From contig NZ_JAODBU010000004.1 in NCBI RefSeq assembly GCF_025336545.1, positions 186,001 through 250,000 on the forward strand: a DNA stretch of 64,000 bases. The letters run 5' to 3'. Every line of letters begins with the position of its first letter. Within the stretch, counting starts at the first letter, position 1. The notes below the pieces were generated by a model, which worked only from the letters and a program-made list of their open reading frames with translations, was not told where the DNA came from and ran no database searches. Of this stretch, positions 25,950-35,217 are shown in pieces. The translations under genes and the position numbers were made by a program. The stretch comes from Eubacterium_U album (GTDB lineage Bacteria; Bacillota; Clostridia; Lachnospirales; Lachnospiraceae).

Positions 25950-27860
25950 ATGGCAAAAAGTAATTACGACGGTAATAGTATTGCAGTATTAGAAGGGTTA
26001 GAAGCGGTTAGAAGAAGACCCGGAATGTACATAGGAAGTGTTGGAACAAAAGGGCTTAATCATTTGATTTATGAAATTGTTGACAACTCAGTTGATGAAC
26101 ATTTAGCAGGATATTGTAATGAAATAAAAGTAACATTGGAAAAAGACGGTAGTGCTACTATTAGTGATAATGGTCGAGGCATTCCGGTTGATATAAATGA
26201 TAAGACAGGGCGTCCTGCAGTTGAAGTAGTATTTACAGTACTTCATGCCGGAGGAAAGTTTGGAGACGGAGGTTATAAGATTTCCGGTGGTCTCCATGGT
26301 GTTGGTGCATCAGTTGTAAATGCGCTTTCAGTATGGTTAGAGGTAAATGTTAAAAGAGACGGAAAAGTTTATAATCAAAGATATGAGCGTGGGAAAATAA
26401 TGTATCCTTTGAAAGAAGTAGGAACATGTAGAAAAAATGACACAGGTTCAACAGTACAGTTTTACCCGGATGGCGAAATATTTGAAAAAACTTATTTTAA
26501 AGCAGATGCAATTAAAAGCAGATTACATGAAACAGCATATTTAAATCCGAATCTTACAATTATATTTGAAAATAAAAGAGTTGCAGAAGAAGAAGTAATT
26601 ACTTATCATGAGCCTGATGGAATTTGTGCGTATGTTGCAGAATTAAATAAAGAAAAAGAAAAGGTTCATGATGTAATTTATTTCAAAAAGACTGTTGATG
26701 GGATTGAAATGGAAGTAGCATTTCAGTTTGTAAATGAATTTTCTGAAAATATTTTAGGATTTTGTAACAATATTTACACACAGGAAGGTGGAACACATCT
26801 TACAGGATTTAAATCAAAATTTACAATGGTAATAAATCAGTATGCAAGGGAATTAGGAATATTAAAGGAAAAGGATGCTAATTTTACAGGGGCAGACGTT
26901 AGAAACGGTATGACGGCAGTTGTGGCAGTTAAGCACCCTGAACCAAGATTTGAAGGACAGACAAAGACAAAATTAGATAATCCTGATGCCGGAAAAGTTG
27001 CTGCTGAAATTACAGGTGAAGAATTGGTATTGTATTTTGACAGAAATGTTGAAGTACTTAAAAATGTTATTGCATGTGCTGAAAAATCAGCAAAAATCCG
27101 TAAGCAGGAAGAAAAAACAAAAACAAATATGCTTACAAAGACAAAGTTTTCAATAGACAGTAATGGAAAACTTGCTAACTGTGAAAGCAGAAAAGCAGAA
27201 GAATGTGAGATATTTATTGTCGAAGGAGATTCTGCCGGTGGTTCAGCAAAAAGCGCAAGAAAGCGTAGAACACAGGCAATTTTACCTATAAGAGGAAAAA
27301 TCTTAAATGTTGAGAAAGCTTCTATCGACAAAGTTCTTGCAAATGCAGAAATTAAGACAATGATTAATGCGTTTGGATGTGGATTTTCTGAAGGCTATGG
27401 AAATGATTTTGATATAGAAAAATTAAAGTTTAACAAGATTATTTTAATGACGGATGCCGATGTTGACGGAGCTCATATCGATACATTGTTATTAACATTT
27501 TTCTATAGATTTATGCCTGAATTAATTACGCATGGACATGTTTATTTAGCAACACCGCCATTATATAAGGTTGTACCTAAAAAGGGAAAAGGTCAGTATT
27601 TATATGATGACAAAGCTTTAGAAAAATACAGAAAAGATCATAAAGGATTTACGCTTCAAAGATATAAAGGCTTAGGAGAAATGGATGCAGACCAGTTGTG
27701 GGAAACTACACTTAATCCTGAAACGAGAATTTTGAAGCAGGTAGAAATAGAAGATGCAAGATTAGCATCAGAAGTAACAGAAATGCTTATGGGAAATAAC
27801 GTAGGACCTAGAAGGGACTTCATTTACGAACATGCGACAGATGCAGAATTAGATATATAA
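25950..27860 (+). CDS. Type IIA DNA topoisomerase subunit B (GyrB/ParE)
   Basis: 636 residues. The GHKL ATPase domain opens with LEGLEAVRRRPGMYIGSVGT, has the ATP-binding DNGRGIPV and GGLHGVGASVVNALS, and is followed by the transducer. The Toprim domain shows EGDSAGGSA (about 430) and MTDADVDGAHI (about 508), and the C-terminus has QRYKGLGEMDADQLWETT and a PRRDFI ending. It cleaves and religates DNA with subunit A, powered by ATP. The pair lies away from dnaA/recF, so it may be a second pair or topoisomerase IV; I leave the symbol open. RBS AAGGAG is strong. Confidence 0.9.
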   Translation: MAKSNYDGNSIAVLEGLEAVRRRPGMYIGSVGTKGLNHLIYEIVDNSVDEHLAGYCNEIKVTLEKDGSATISDNGRGIPVDINDKTGRPAVEVVFTVLHAGGKFGDGGYKISGGLHGVGASVVNALSVWLEVNVKRDGKVYNQRYERGKIMYPLKEVGTCRKNDTGSTVQFYPDGEIFEKTYFKADAIKSRLHETAYLNPNLTIIFENKRVAEEEVITYHEPDGICAYVAELNKEKEKVHDVIYFKKTVDGIEMEVAFQFVNEFSENILGFCNNIYTQEGGTHLTGFKSKFTMVINQYARELGILKEKDANFTGADVRNGMTAVVAVKHPEPRFEGQTKTKLDNPDAGKVAAEITGEELVLYFDRNVEVLKNVIACAEKSAKIRKQEEKTKTNMLTKTKFSIDSNGKLANCESRKAEECEIFIVEGDSAGGSAKSARKRRTQAILPIRGKILNVEKASIDKVLANAEIKTMINAFGCGFSEGYGNDFDIEKLKFNKIILMTDADVDGAHIDTLLLTFFYRFMPELITHGHVYLATPPLYKVVPKKGKGQYLYDDKALEKYRKDHKGFTLQRYKGLGEMDADQLWETTLNPETRILKQVEIEDARLASEVTEMLMGNNVGPRRDFIYEHATDAELDI

Positions 27861-27867
27861 GCATTTA

Positions 27868-27922
27868 GGAAACAAAATGAATTTATTTTCTATAGATGTT
27901 TCCGATTACCAACCCCATCGTA
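27868..27922 (+). repeat. Short intergenic repeat after subunit B gene
   Basis: GGAAACA (27868-27874) and TGTTTCC (27897-27903) form a 7-base stem. The stretch resembles the gap after argB (43841-43908): both share AAACAAAATGAA, then TTTTCTATA, then TTTCC. Position after a stop codon is the same in both. Confidence 0.35.
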
Positions 27923-27956
27923 GAGAGGGACAATACATATTATATAGGAGTAACAT

Positions 27957-30359
27957 ATGTCAGAACAGATAGTGAAAACAGAATATTCTGAGGTAATGCA
28001 AAAATCATACATAGATTATGCTATGAGCGTAATTTGTGCCAGAGCACTTCCTGACGCAAGAGATGGACTTAAGCCGGTACAGAGAAGAGTTTTGTACGCC
28101 ATGGAACAGTTAGGACTTAACTATGATAAACCACATCGTAAATCAGCACGTATAGTTGGTGAAGCAATGGGTAAATATCATCCACATGGTGACAGCTCAA
28201 TTTATGAAACATTAGTTGTAATGTCTCAGGATTTTAAAAAGGGAATGGCTTTAGTAGACGGGCACGGAAACTTCGGCTCAATTGAAGGAGACGGAGCTGC
28301 CGCAATGCGTTATACGGAAGCAAAATTAAAGAAATTTACACAGGATGTATATTTAGCAGACTTAGATAAAGATGTTGTTGATTTCATGCCTAACTTCGAT
28401 GAAATGGAAAAAGAACCTGTAGTTCTTCCGGTAAAAGTTCCTAACATTTTAGTTAACGGAGCAGAAGGTATTGCCGTTGGTATGGCAACAAATATACCTA
28501 CTCATAATTTAGGTGAAGTAATAGATGCAGTTATCGCATATATGGAGAATAATGACATTTCAACAGAAGAATTACTGGAAATAATGCCGGGACCGGATTT
28601 CCCAACAGGAGGAATTGTAGCCAACAAATCCGAGTTGGCAGACATTTATAAGACAGGAAACGGTAAATTAAAATTACGTGGAAAGCTTGAATTTGAAAAA
28701 GGTAAAGGAAAAGAGAAAGACAAGCTTGTAATAACAGAAATTCCTTACACAATGATAGGTGCTAATATTAGTAAATTTATATCAGACGTTATTTCACTTG
28801 TGGAAAATAAAAAAACAAATGATATTGTTGATATTTCAAATGCATCAGATAAAAATGGTATAAGAATAGTACTTGAACTTAAAAAAGGAGCAGATGTAGA
28901 AAAACTTACAAATATGCTATATAAAAAGACAAGGCTTGAAGATACATTTGGTGTAAATATGCTTGCCATAGCTGATGGAAGACCGGAAGTTATGGGGCTT
29001 AAATCAATAATTAAGTATAATGTGGATTTTCAGTATGAAATAACTACTAGAAAATATACAACAATGCTTAATAAGGCTTTAGAACAAAAAGAAATAAAAG
29101 AAGGTCTTATAAGAGCAACAAATATTATTGATTTGATTATTGAAATTATCAGAGGAAGTCAGCAGTTAAAACAGGCAAAGGAGTGTCTTGTAAATGGAAA
29201 TACTGAAGGCATTAAATTTAAGAATCCTGAATCAGAACTGTTAGCAGCTAATCTTAATTTTACAGAAAAGCAGGCACAGGCAATTCTTGATTTAAGACTT
29301 GCTAAATTAATAGGTTTAGAAGTTCTTGCATTGCAGAAAGAATATGAAGATTTAGTAAATAAAATTGCTAAATACGAGGATATTCTTCACAGCAGACGTT
29401 CCATGACAAAAGTAATCAAGAAAGATTTGCTTGCAATCAAGAAAGAATATGGTCAGCCAAGAAGAACTGTTATTGAAGATGGAAAAGAAGCTGTATTTGA
29501 TGATAATAAGATAATTGAGCAGGAAGTAGTATTTGTAATGGATAAATTTGGTTATGCCAAATTAATTGACCAGGCCACATTTGACAGAAACAGAGAAGCG
29601 GTAATTAAAGAAAACAAATATTATTTTAATTGCATGAATACAGACAAGGTGTGCATTTTTACAGACAATGGAAACATGCATCAGATAAAGATAATAAAAA
29701 TGCCGATTAAAAAATTTAGGGATAAAGGTGTTCCAATAGATAATCTTGGAAATTACAGTAGTGCAGGAGAAAGCATTGTGGCATTATTTAGTGCTTCAAT
29801 GATTAAAGATAAGAAATTATTGTTTACTACTAAAAAAGGTATGATGAAGCTTGTTGATGGCAGTGAATTTGAGACAACAAGAAATACAATTGCAGCTACA
29901 AAGCTTGGGGAAGATGACAGTCTTGTAGGAGTTCAGATTACAAGAATTACTTCAAAGCCTGTCGAGGATGAAGAGTATGAAATGCCGATTGCATTAACAG
30001 GAGGTTCAGATGACGAATTTATGCCTATGGATGATGTTCAGTTAGAAATGAATTTTGATACACCTTCGCAAATGGATAGTGCAGGAAATAATACAGAACT
30101 TCAGTATACAAGGGAAATATTAGTTCTTCAGACGGAAAATGGGGTATTTTTAAGATTTCCACTTAAGGAGATTCCTGAAAAGAAGAAAACTGCAGTTGGT
30201 GTAAGAGGAATTAAATTAAATGCAGATGATTGTGTAAGTAATGTTTATCTGTTAGATGTAGGAGACAATGATGTTGTTGAATACAAGGGAAAGAAAGTTG
30301 AACTTAGAAAACTTAAAACAGGAAGAAGAGATACGAAAGGTGTTAAAGTCCGAATATAA
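27957..30359 (+). CDS. Type IIA DNA topoisomerase subunit A (GyrA/ParC-like)
   Basis: 800 residues. The N-terminal cleavage domain has DARDGLKPVQRRVLYAM near residue 35, the catalytic tyrosine in AAAMRYTEAKL near 122 and the quinolone-region HPHGDSSIYETLV near 75. The C-terminal half forms a beta-pinwheel. The canonical GyrA box (Q(R/K)RGG(R/K)G) is absent at the expected blade; the region reads YAKLIDQATFDRNREAVIKE. That favours topoisomerase IV-type or a divergent gyrase, which cannot be decided by eye. It follows subunit B after 96 bases; RBS TAGGAG. Confidence 0.9.
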   Translation: MSEQIVKTEYSEVMQKSYIDYAMSVICARALPDARDGLKPVQRRVLYAMEQLGLNYDKPHRKSARIVGEAMGKYHPHGDSSIYETLVVMSQDFKKGMALVDGHGNFGSIEGDGAAAMRYTEAKLKKFTQDVYLADLDKDVVDFMPNFDEMEKEPVVLPVKVPNILVNGAEGIAVGMATNIPTHNLGEVIDAVIAYMENNDISTEELLEIMPGPDFPTGGIVANKSELADIYKTGNGKLKLRGKLEFEKGKGKEKDKLVITEIPYTMIGANISKFISDVISLVENKKTNDIVDISNASDKNGIRIVLELKKGADVEKLTNMLYKKTRLEDTFGVNMLAIADGRPEVMGLKSIIKYNVDFQYEITTRKYTTMLNKALEQKEIKEGLIRATNIIDLIIEIIRGSQQLKQAKECLVNGNTEGIKFKNPESELLAANLNFTEKQAQAILDLRLAKLIGLEVLALQKEYEDLVNKIAKYEDILHSRRSMTKVIKKDLLAIKKEYGQPRRTVIEDGKEAVFDDNKIIEQEVVFVMDKFGYAKLIDQATFDRNREAVIKENKYYFNCMNTDKVCIFTDNGNMHQIKIIKMPIKKFRDKGVPIDNLGNYSSAGESIVALFSASMIKDKKLLFTTKKGMMKLVDGSEFETTRNTIAATKLGEDDSLVGVQITRITSKPVEDEEYEMPIALTGGSDDEFMPMDDVQLEMNFDTPSQMDSAGNNTELQYTREILVLQTENGVFLRFPLKEIPEKKKTAVGVRGIKLNADDCVSNVYLLDVGDNDVVEYKGKKVELRKLKTGRRDTKGVKVRI

Positions 30360-30389
30360 ATAAGGACTTAGGAGAAAAGAGGGATACAC

Positions 30390-33014
30390 TTGAAAAGTAA
30401 AATTTTTACAAAAATAGCAAAGAATATACAGGTTACAATTTTAGCAATTGCAATTATCGTAAGTAGCATACAGTTTAGTGGAGTTACGGAAGTCAAAGCA
30501 GATGACGCAACATTTGAGGCGAGCATAAGTGGATTTCCGGAAAGTTACAAGCCGTATTTAAGACAGTTACATGCAACATATCCTAACTGGACATTTCAGC
30601 CTTTTAATACAGGAATTGATTTTGGAACAGCAGTAGATAATGAAGCATCTAATGACAGAAGTCTTACACATACAAACTATTCAGAGTTTTTACAGAGCAA
30701 TGCTTCAGGTGACTATAATACAGCTACAGGAAAATATATTGCAAAAGATGGAAGTACATGGGTAACAGCTTCTAAAAATGCAGTAGCATACTTTATGGAT
30801 CCAAGAAATTTTCTTAACGATACATATGTTTTTATGTTTGAAAATTTAGCATATGATGCAGTTAATCAGACACAGGCAGGCGTTGAGGCAATACTTACAG
30901 GTTCATTTATGGCTAATACAAATATAGCTTACCTTGATGCAAATGGAACATATATTCCAACGGCAGAAAGCTATTCATCAAAGATATTGCAGGCGGCTCA
31001 GACTTCAGGTGCAAGTGCATATTATATTGCTTCAAAAATATTACAGGAAGTAGGTTCAGGTAGAAACGGAATTTATGCAGGAATGGGAGCAAGTGGAAGT
31101 GTATCCGGAAATTATTCAACATCATATAAAGGAATTTATAATTTCTATAATATAGGTGCAAGTACAAGTTCACAGCCCATTTTAAACGGTTTAAAATGGG
31201 CTTCAAACGCAAAGAATGGATATGGTACACCTTGGAATACTCCGGGAGCTTCAATAATAGGTGGAGCACAATATATAGCTGAAAAGTATATCAATGTAGG
31301 ACAGAATACAACATATTTGCAGAAGTTTAATGTAACAGCTAAAAATACATATAAACATCAGTACATGACAAATATATTTGGCTGTGCATCAGAGACAGGA
31401 ACTACAGCAAAAGCTTATGATACATTGGGAATTAAAAGTAATCAGCGTCATTTTATAATTCCTGTATACAACAATATGCCTGGAGATAATACAACTGTTA
31501 CAATGGGCAAATCAGGAGATAAGACAGGTGTTATTACATCAAATGTAAATCTTAGACAGGGCCCAAGTACCGGATATAGTTCATTAACTAAATTAAGTAA
31601 AGATGATGTCGTTACAATAAAAGAAAACGTGCTTACAGACAGAAATTATTCAGTAAGCTGGTTAAGTAATCCATATTGGACCAAAGTTGATGTAGTAAAA
31701 AACGGAGTTTCTTATACAGGATATGTTTCAACAGAATATGTTACACCTGAAGTTGAAAATAATTTGATTACAGGTACAACAGTAAGTGTTAAGGCAACTA
31801 CATCAAATCCTAATGAAAAAGTAATTTACCGTTCAGACAATCCTGCTGTAGCAACAGTTGATGATGCAGGAAATATTACCGCTGTAGGTGATGGAACAAC
31901 TACAATAAGAGCATTTGCAGTAAGTGGTAATTTTGCAACATATACAATACAAGTATTCACAAAAGGATGTGTATTAGATAAGACAAAGGCAACAATTGGT
32001 GTAGGGAAGAAAGTAAAATTAAATGCAACAGTATATCCTACTGATGCACCGGATAAGACAGTAACATGGACTTCAAGTAACACGTCAGTAGCTAAAGTTT
32101 CAAAAACAGGAAAAGTAACAGGTGTTGGAGTAGGAAATGCTACAATATCTGCGACTGCAACAGCTATAGGTGGAGCTGTAGGTACTTGTAAAATTAAAGT
32201 TATACGTCCGGTAACAGGAGTAAAACTTAATAAAACAAAGAAGACTTTAAGAGTGGGAAACACATATACTTTAAAAGCAACTGTGATTCCTGAGGATGCT
32301 ACTAATAAAAATGTAAAATGGAAATCAGATAACACGGCAGTAGCTAAAGTTAAAAAGGGAGTGGTAACAGCAGTAGCTCCGGGAACAGCAACAATTACAG
32401 TTACTACTAACAATGGTAAAAAGACAGCAACGGCATTGATAACTGTTATTTCAGGTCAGATTGGCTTTAAGTCTGTTGCTTCATATAATCAGAACACAAT
32501 TAAACTGACATGGAATGCGGCAACAAATGTAAGTGGATATATTATTTACAGAAGAAACAGTGCAGGCAAATATAAAAAGATTGCTAAATTGTCGGCTTCC
32601 GTAACATCATATAAAGATAAAAAACTTGTTACAGGAAACACATATAGCTACAAAATAAGAACTTATACTGTTAGTGGTGGAAAAACACATAAATCATCAT
32701 TCTCAGCAGCAGCATCTGCAAAAGTAGTTCCAAAGAGGGTAAAATTTGTATCCGCAATGGCGTTGCAGGGAAATAGTGCTGTAGTAAGATGGAAGAGAGA
32801 TAAATGGGTTACAGGATATCAGGTATACAAAAAGTCAAACATCCAGTTAAAATATAGAAGAGTAAGAACAACAAAGAAAAATACTGTTGTAAAATTTACT
32901 GATGGTAAAGCAGTTTCCGGCTATACATATTATTACAAAGTAAGAAGTTACAAGGTAGTTTATGGGAAAAAAGTATATGGAAAATATTCTAAGGTTGTAT
33001 CTTTGAGCAAATAG
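30390..33014 (+). CDS. Secreted N-acetylglucosaminidase with SH3, Big2 and Fn3 domains
   Basis: 874 residues from a TTG start (preceded by TAGGAGAAAAGAGGG). A signal peptide (hydrophobic VTILAIAIIVSSIQF, cleavage after about residue 37) leads to a LytD-like glucosaminidase domain of the GH73 type (about 40-370) with YYIASKILQEVGSGRNGI, where the Glu is the likely catalytic acid. An SH3b-like domain (about 385-455, VNLRQGPSTGYSSLTKLSKD) is followed by three Big2 repeats (about 460-690; WTSSNTSVAKVSKTGKVTGV) and two Fn3-like modules (about 690-874). It should hydrolyse peptidoglycan GlcNAc-MurNAc bonds at the cell surface. Likely role: cell separation or wall remodelling. Confidence 0.85.
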   Translation: MKSKIFTKIAKNIQVTILAIAIIVSSIQFSGVTEVKADDATFEASISGFPESYKPYLRQLHATYPNWTFQPFNTGIDFGTAVDNEASNDRSLTHTNYSEFLQSNASGDYNTATGKYIAKDGSTWVTASKNAVAYFMDPRNFLNDTYVFMFENLAYDAVNQTQAGVEAILTGSFMANTNIAYLDANGTYIPTAESYSSKILQAAQTSGASAYYIASKILQEVGSGRNGIYAGMGASGSVSGNYSTSYKGIYNFYNIGASTSSQPILNGLKWASNAKNGYGTPWNTPGASIIGGAQYIAEKYINVGQNTTYLQKFNVTAKNTYKHQYMTNIFGCASETGTTAKAYDTLGIKSNQRHFIIPVYNNMPGDNTTVTMGKSGDKTGVITSNVNLRQGPSTGYSSLTKLSKDDVVTIKENVLTDRNYSVSWLSNPYWTKVDVVKNGVSYTGYVSTEYVTPEVENNLITGTTVSVKATTSNPNEKVIYRSDNPAVATVDDAGNITAVGDGTTTIRAFAVSGNFATYTIQVFTKGCVLDKTKATIGVGKKVKLNATVYPTDAPDKTVTWTSSNTSVAKVSKTGKVTGVGVGNATISATATAIGGAVGTCKIKVIRPVTGVKLNKTKKTLRVGNTYTLKATVIPEDATNKNVKWKSDNTAVAKVKKGVVTAVAPGTATITVTTNNGKKTATALITVISGQIGFKSVASYNQNTIKLTWNAATNVSGYIIYRRNSAGKYKKIAKLSASVTSYKDKKLVTGNTYSYKIRTYTVSGGKTHKSSFSAAASAKVVPKRVKFVSAMALQGNSAVVRWKRDKWVTGYQVYKKSNIQLKYRRVRTTKKNTVVKFTDGKAVSGYTYYYKVRSYKVVYGKKVYGKYSKVVSLSK

Positions 33015-33059
33015 CAGTAATATGTAGTAATAAATTAAAAGGAATTGAAAGAGAAAACA

Positions 33060-33836
33060 ATGATAAAGTTAGTTGTAAGCGATGTAGATGGAACATTAAT
33101 AAAACCGGGGGAGACAAGAATAAGTGAGAAAACATTGTCTCTTTTGGGTGAATTAAAGGAAAAAGGAGTTTTGTTTGCGGTAGCATCAGGGAGAGACTAT
33201 GATGCTATCAGACCCCTTTTTGGAAAGATAAAAAATGACATTATTTATATCACTAATAATGGTGGAGTTGTTATGTATCAGGGGAAAGTCTTATGTAAGA
33301 CACCTATAGATAAAATGCTTAGCGTAACAATAATGAATGAAATGCAGAAGAAAAGAGACTGCAGAGTTCTTTTAGCAGGAGAAACAGGATCTTATGTAAG
33401 CACATATGATACTGATTTTACAAGATATCTTGCAGAGCATGGATTTTCCACAGAAAATGTAAAGGACTTTAAGGAAGTTAAAGAACCTATTACAAAAATC
33501 TCCATATATGCAAAATATGGACTTACAGAGGAATTTTATGAATCAATAGTTGACAGATGGGGTGATAAAATAAAAATCGCCATATCAGGCAATAATTGGG
33601 TAGATTTAACTGATGAATATGTGAATAAGGGAAATGCACTTGCAGTTGTACAGCATATATTCGAAGTTACTTCAGAAGATACAGTAACATTTGGAGATAA
33701 TTATAATGATGTTGAAATGTTTGAACGTTCTTATTATAGTTATGCAATGCAACATTCTCCTTCAGATATAAGAAAGTGTGCAAAGCATATAACTCCTGAT
33801 GTTGACTCTATATTAGAAGATATTTTGAGAATGTAA
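33060..33836 (+). CDS. HAD superfamily Cof-type phosphatase
   Basis: 258 residues. Motif I is VVSDVDGTLI (residues 4-13), with the nucleophile Asp and acid Asp; motif II is in VASGRDYDAI (about 44); the late GDNYNDVEMFE (about 210) provides motif IV, typical of the Cof/IIB subfamily. It dephosphorylates sugar or nucleotide phosphates in the cytoplasm. I chose the ATG at 33060 over a TTG at 33045, which is less likely and has its SD too close. It overlaps no neighbour and precedes the PrsA-like gene by 21 bases. Confidence 0.88.
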   Translation: MIKLVVSDVDGTLIKPGETRISEKTLSLLGELKEKGVLFAVASGRDYDAIRPLFGKIKNDIIYITNNGGVVMYQGKVLCKTPIDKMLSVTIMNEMQKKRDCRVLLAGETGSYVSTYDTDFTRYLAEHGFSTENVKDFKEVKEPITKISIYAKYGLTEEFYESIVDRWGDKIKIAISGNNWVDLTDEYVNKGNALAVVQHIFEVTSEDTVTFGDNYNDVEMFERSYYSYAMQHSPSDIRKCAKHITPDVDSILEDILRM

Positions 33837-33857
33837 TTGAAAGGTAGGGTATCAGTT

Positions 33858-34883
33858 ATGATAAAGAAAAAAGTTATTGCCTTAGGCATTAGTATGGTAA
33901 TGGCAACAACAGTTCTTAGTGGATGTGGTTTAAAAAGCGATACTCCTGTAGTCGGAGATTTGTTTGGACTTAAAAGTGATGAGGCATTTGTAGTAGACAA
34001 ATTAATATGCTCGGTGTCGGAAGCAAAATTAATAATACTTAACAGTGCAAATAAATACAAAAATGACTTTGGAGGAATTGTTGACTGGAGCCAGAAACTT
34101 GAGAAGACTACACTTGGTGATTTTGTAAAAGACGAAGTAAAGAATGATATATCAATCACATACACAATGGCAGCTTTAGCTGATAAGAATAATGTAACAA
34201 TAGATGATGCAGAAAAGACTTCAATAGCTGCAGCAGCAAAAGAGTATTATAATAGTCTTACAGATGAAGAAAAGGATTATACAACGGCAACAGAAGAGAC
34301 AGTTGAAACATTATTTACAAATTATTACAAGGCAAAGAAAGCTTATAATACATTGACAGCTAATGTAGGAGAAGAGATAAGCGATGAAGAAGCCAGAGTA
34401 ATTAAAGTTCAGTATATTCATATCGATACTACAAAGACGAAAACAAATAAAGCAACTAAACAGTTAGAGGAAGTAATAAGTCTTGTTAATGGTGGATATC
34501 AGACATTTGCAAAAGAAGCAAAGCAGTATAGTGATGATGAATTAGTAACAAAAACAATAAAGAAAAATGAGGCAACACAGGATTATGAAATTGCCGCATT
34601 TGATTTAGCAAATGAAGAAATGAGTTCAATAATTACTCAGGATGACGGATTATATCTGGTATATTGTGAAAACAGTTATTTAAAAGATGAGACAGCACAG
34701 AATAAGAGTGCAATTATTGAAAGTACTAAGAATTCTGCATTTAGTAAGGTATATGACAATTATATCAGCGACGTAAAGAGTGATTTTAATACATCTGCAT
34801 GGGATGATATAGCACTTCCTGATGGAGAAAATATGGTTAGCACAAATATAATGGATGTGTTTGATACTATTGCAGCTGAATAA
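33858..34883 (+). CDS. PrsA/PpiC-like foldase lipoprotein
   Basis: 341 residues. The signal peptide MIKKKVIALGISMVMATTVL ends at lipobox LSGC (Cys 22), so it is a lipoprotein of the outer membrane leaflet. A SurA-type chaperone N-terminus (about 40-180) is followed by a parvulin-like region near 185-275 that contains VIKVQYIHIDT and FAKEAKQYSDDE, then helices. The parvulin core is degenerate compared with PrsA. It is likely to help fold exported proteins. The ATG at 33858 follows AAAGGTAGGG; an upstream TTG (33837) is less likely. Confidence 0.75.
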   Translation: MIKKKVIALGISMVMATTVLSGCGLKSDTPVVGDLFGLKSDEAFVVDKLICSVSEAKLIILNSANKYKNDFGGIVDWSQKLEKTTLGDFVKDEVKNDISITYTMAALADKNNVTIDDAEKTSIAAAAKEYYNSLTDEEKDYTTATEETVETLFTNYYKAKKAYNTLTANVGEEISDEEARVIKVQYIHIDTTKTKTNKATKQLEEVISLVNGGYQTFAKEAKQYSDDELVTKTIKKNEATQDYEIAAFDLANEEMSSIITQDDGLYLVYCENSYLKDETAQNKSAIIESTKNSAFSKVYDNYISDVKSDFNTSAWDDIALPDGENMVSTNIMDVFDTIAAE

Positions 34884-34906
34884 TATAATTTGAATTATTT
34901 AAGATT

Positions 34907-34976
34907 GGGATTGTGAGTGTACATGACACAAAAAATCCGTAAGTATCCAAACTGGGGTTTTTGACCCAACATATAT
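34907..34976 (+). repeat. Structured intergenic element (copy C)
   Basis: GGATT/AATCC (34908-34912, 34934-34938) encloses GTGT/ACAC (34917-34920, 34926-34929), then GTATC, then GGGG...TTTTGACCCAACAT. This repeats the order seen in copy A at 3257-3334. It starts 24 bases after the PrsA-like stop. The rest of this 334-base gap is a terminator and AT-rich DNA with no gene seen. Confidence 0.45.
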
Positions 34977-34988
34977 TTAATTTAATAA

Positions 34989-35056
34989 TAAAAAAAGAAC
35001 TGAAAATGATACGTTAATGTCAAGCAGACAAAATATCATTTTCAGTTCTTTTTTTA
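34989..35056. terminator. Bidirectional terminator between PrsA-like and YfhO genes
   Basis: About 22 bases of near-perfect stem (AAAAAAAGAACTGAAAATG against CATTTTCAGTTCTTTTTTT) with a loop of about 22 bases lie between convergent genes, with A and T runs on either side. Confidence 0.8.
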
Positions 35057-35217
35057 TATTGTTATGAATGAAATATAATACATTGATATATATTCGTATT
35101 AGTATATATTCATATCTATGCTTATTATTAATTCTAATTCATAAATCTTTTATTTGACTAATGCTCAGGAACTTTAGGATTATTATCTGTAACATTGTCT
35201 TGAGAAGTTATTTCTTC

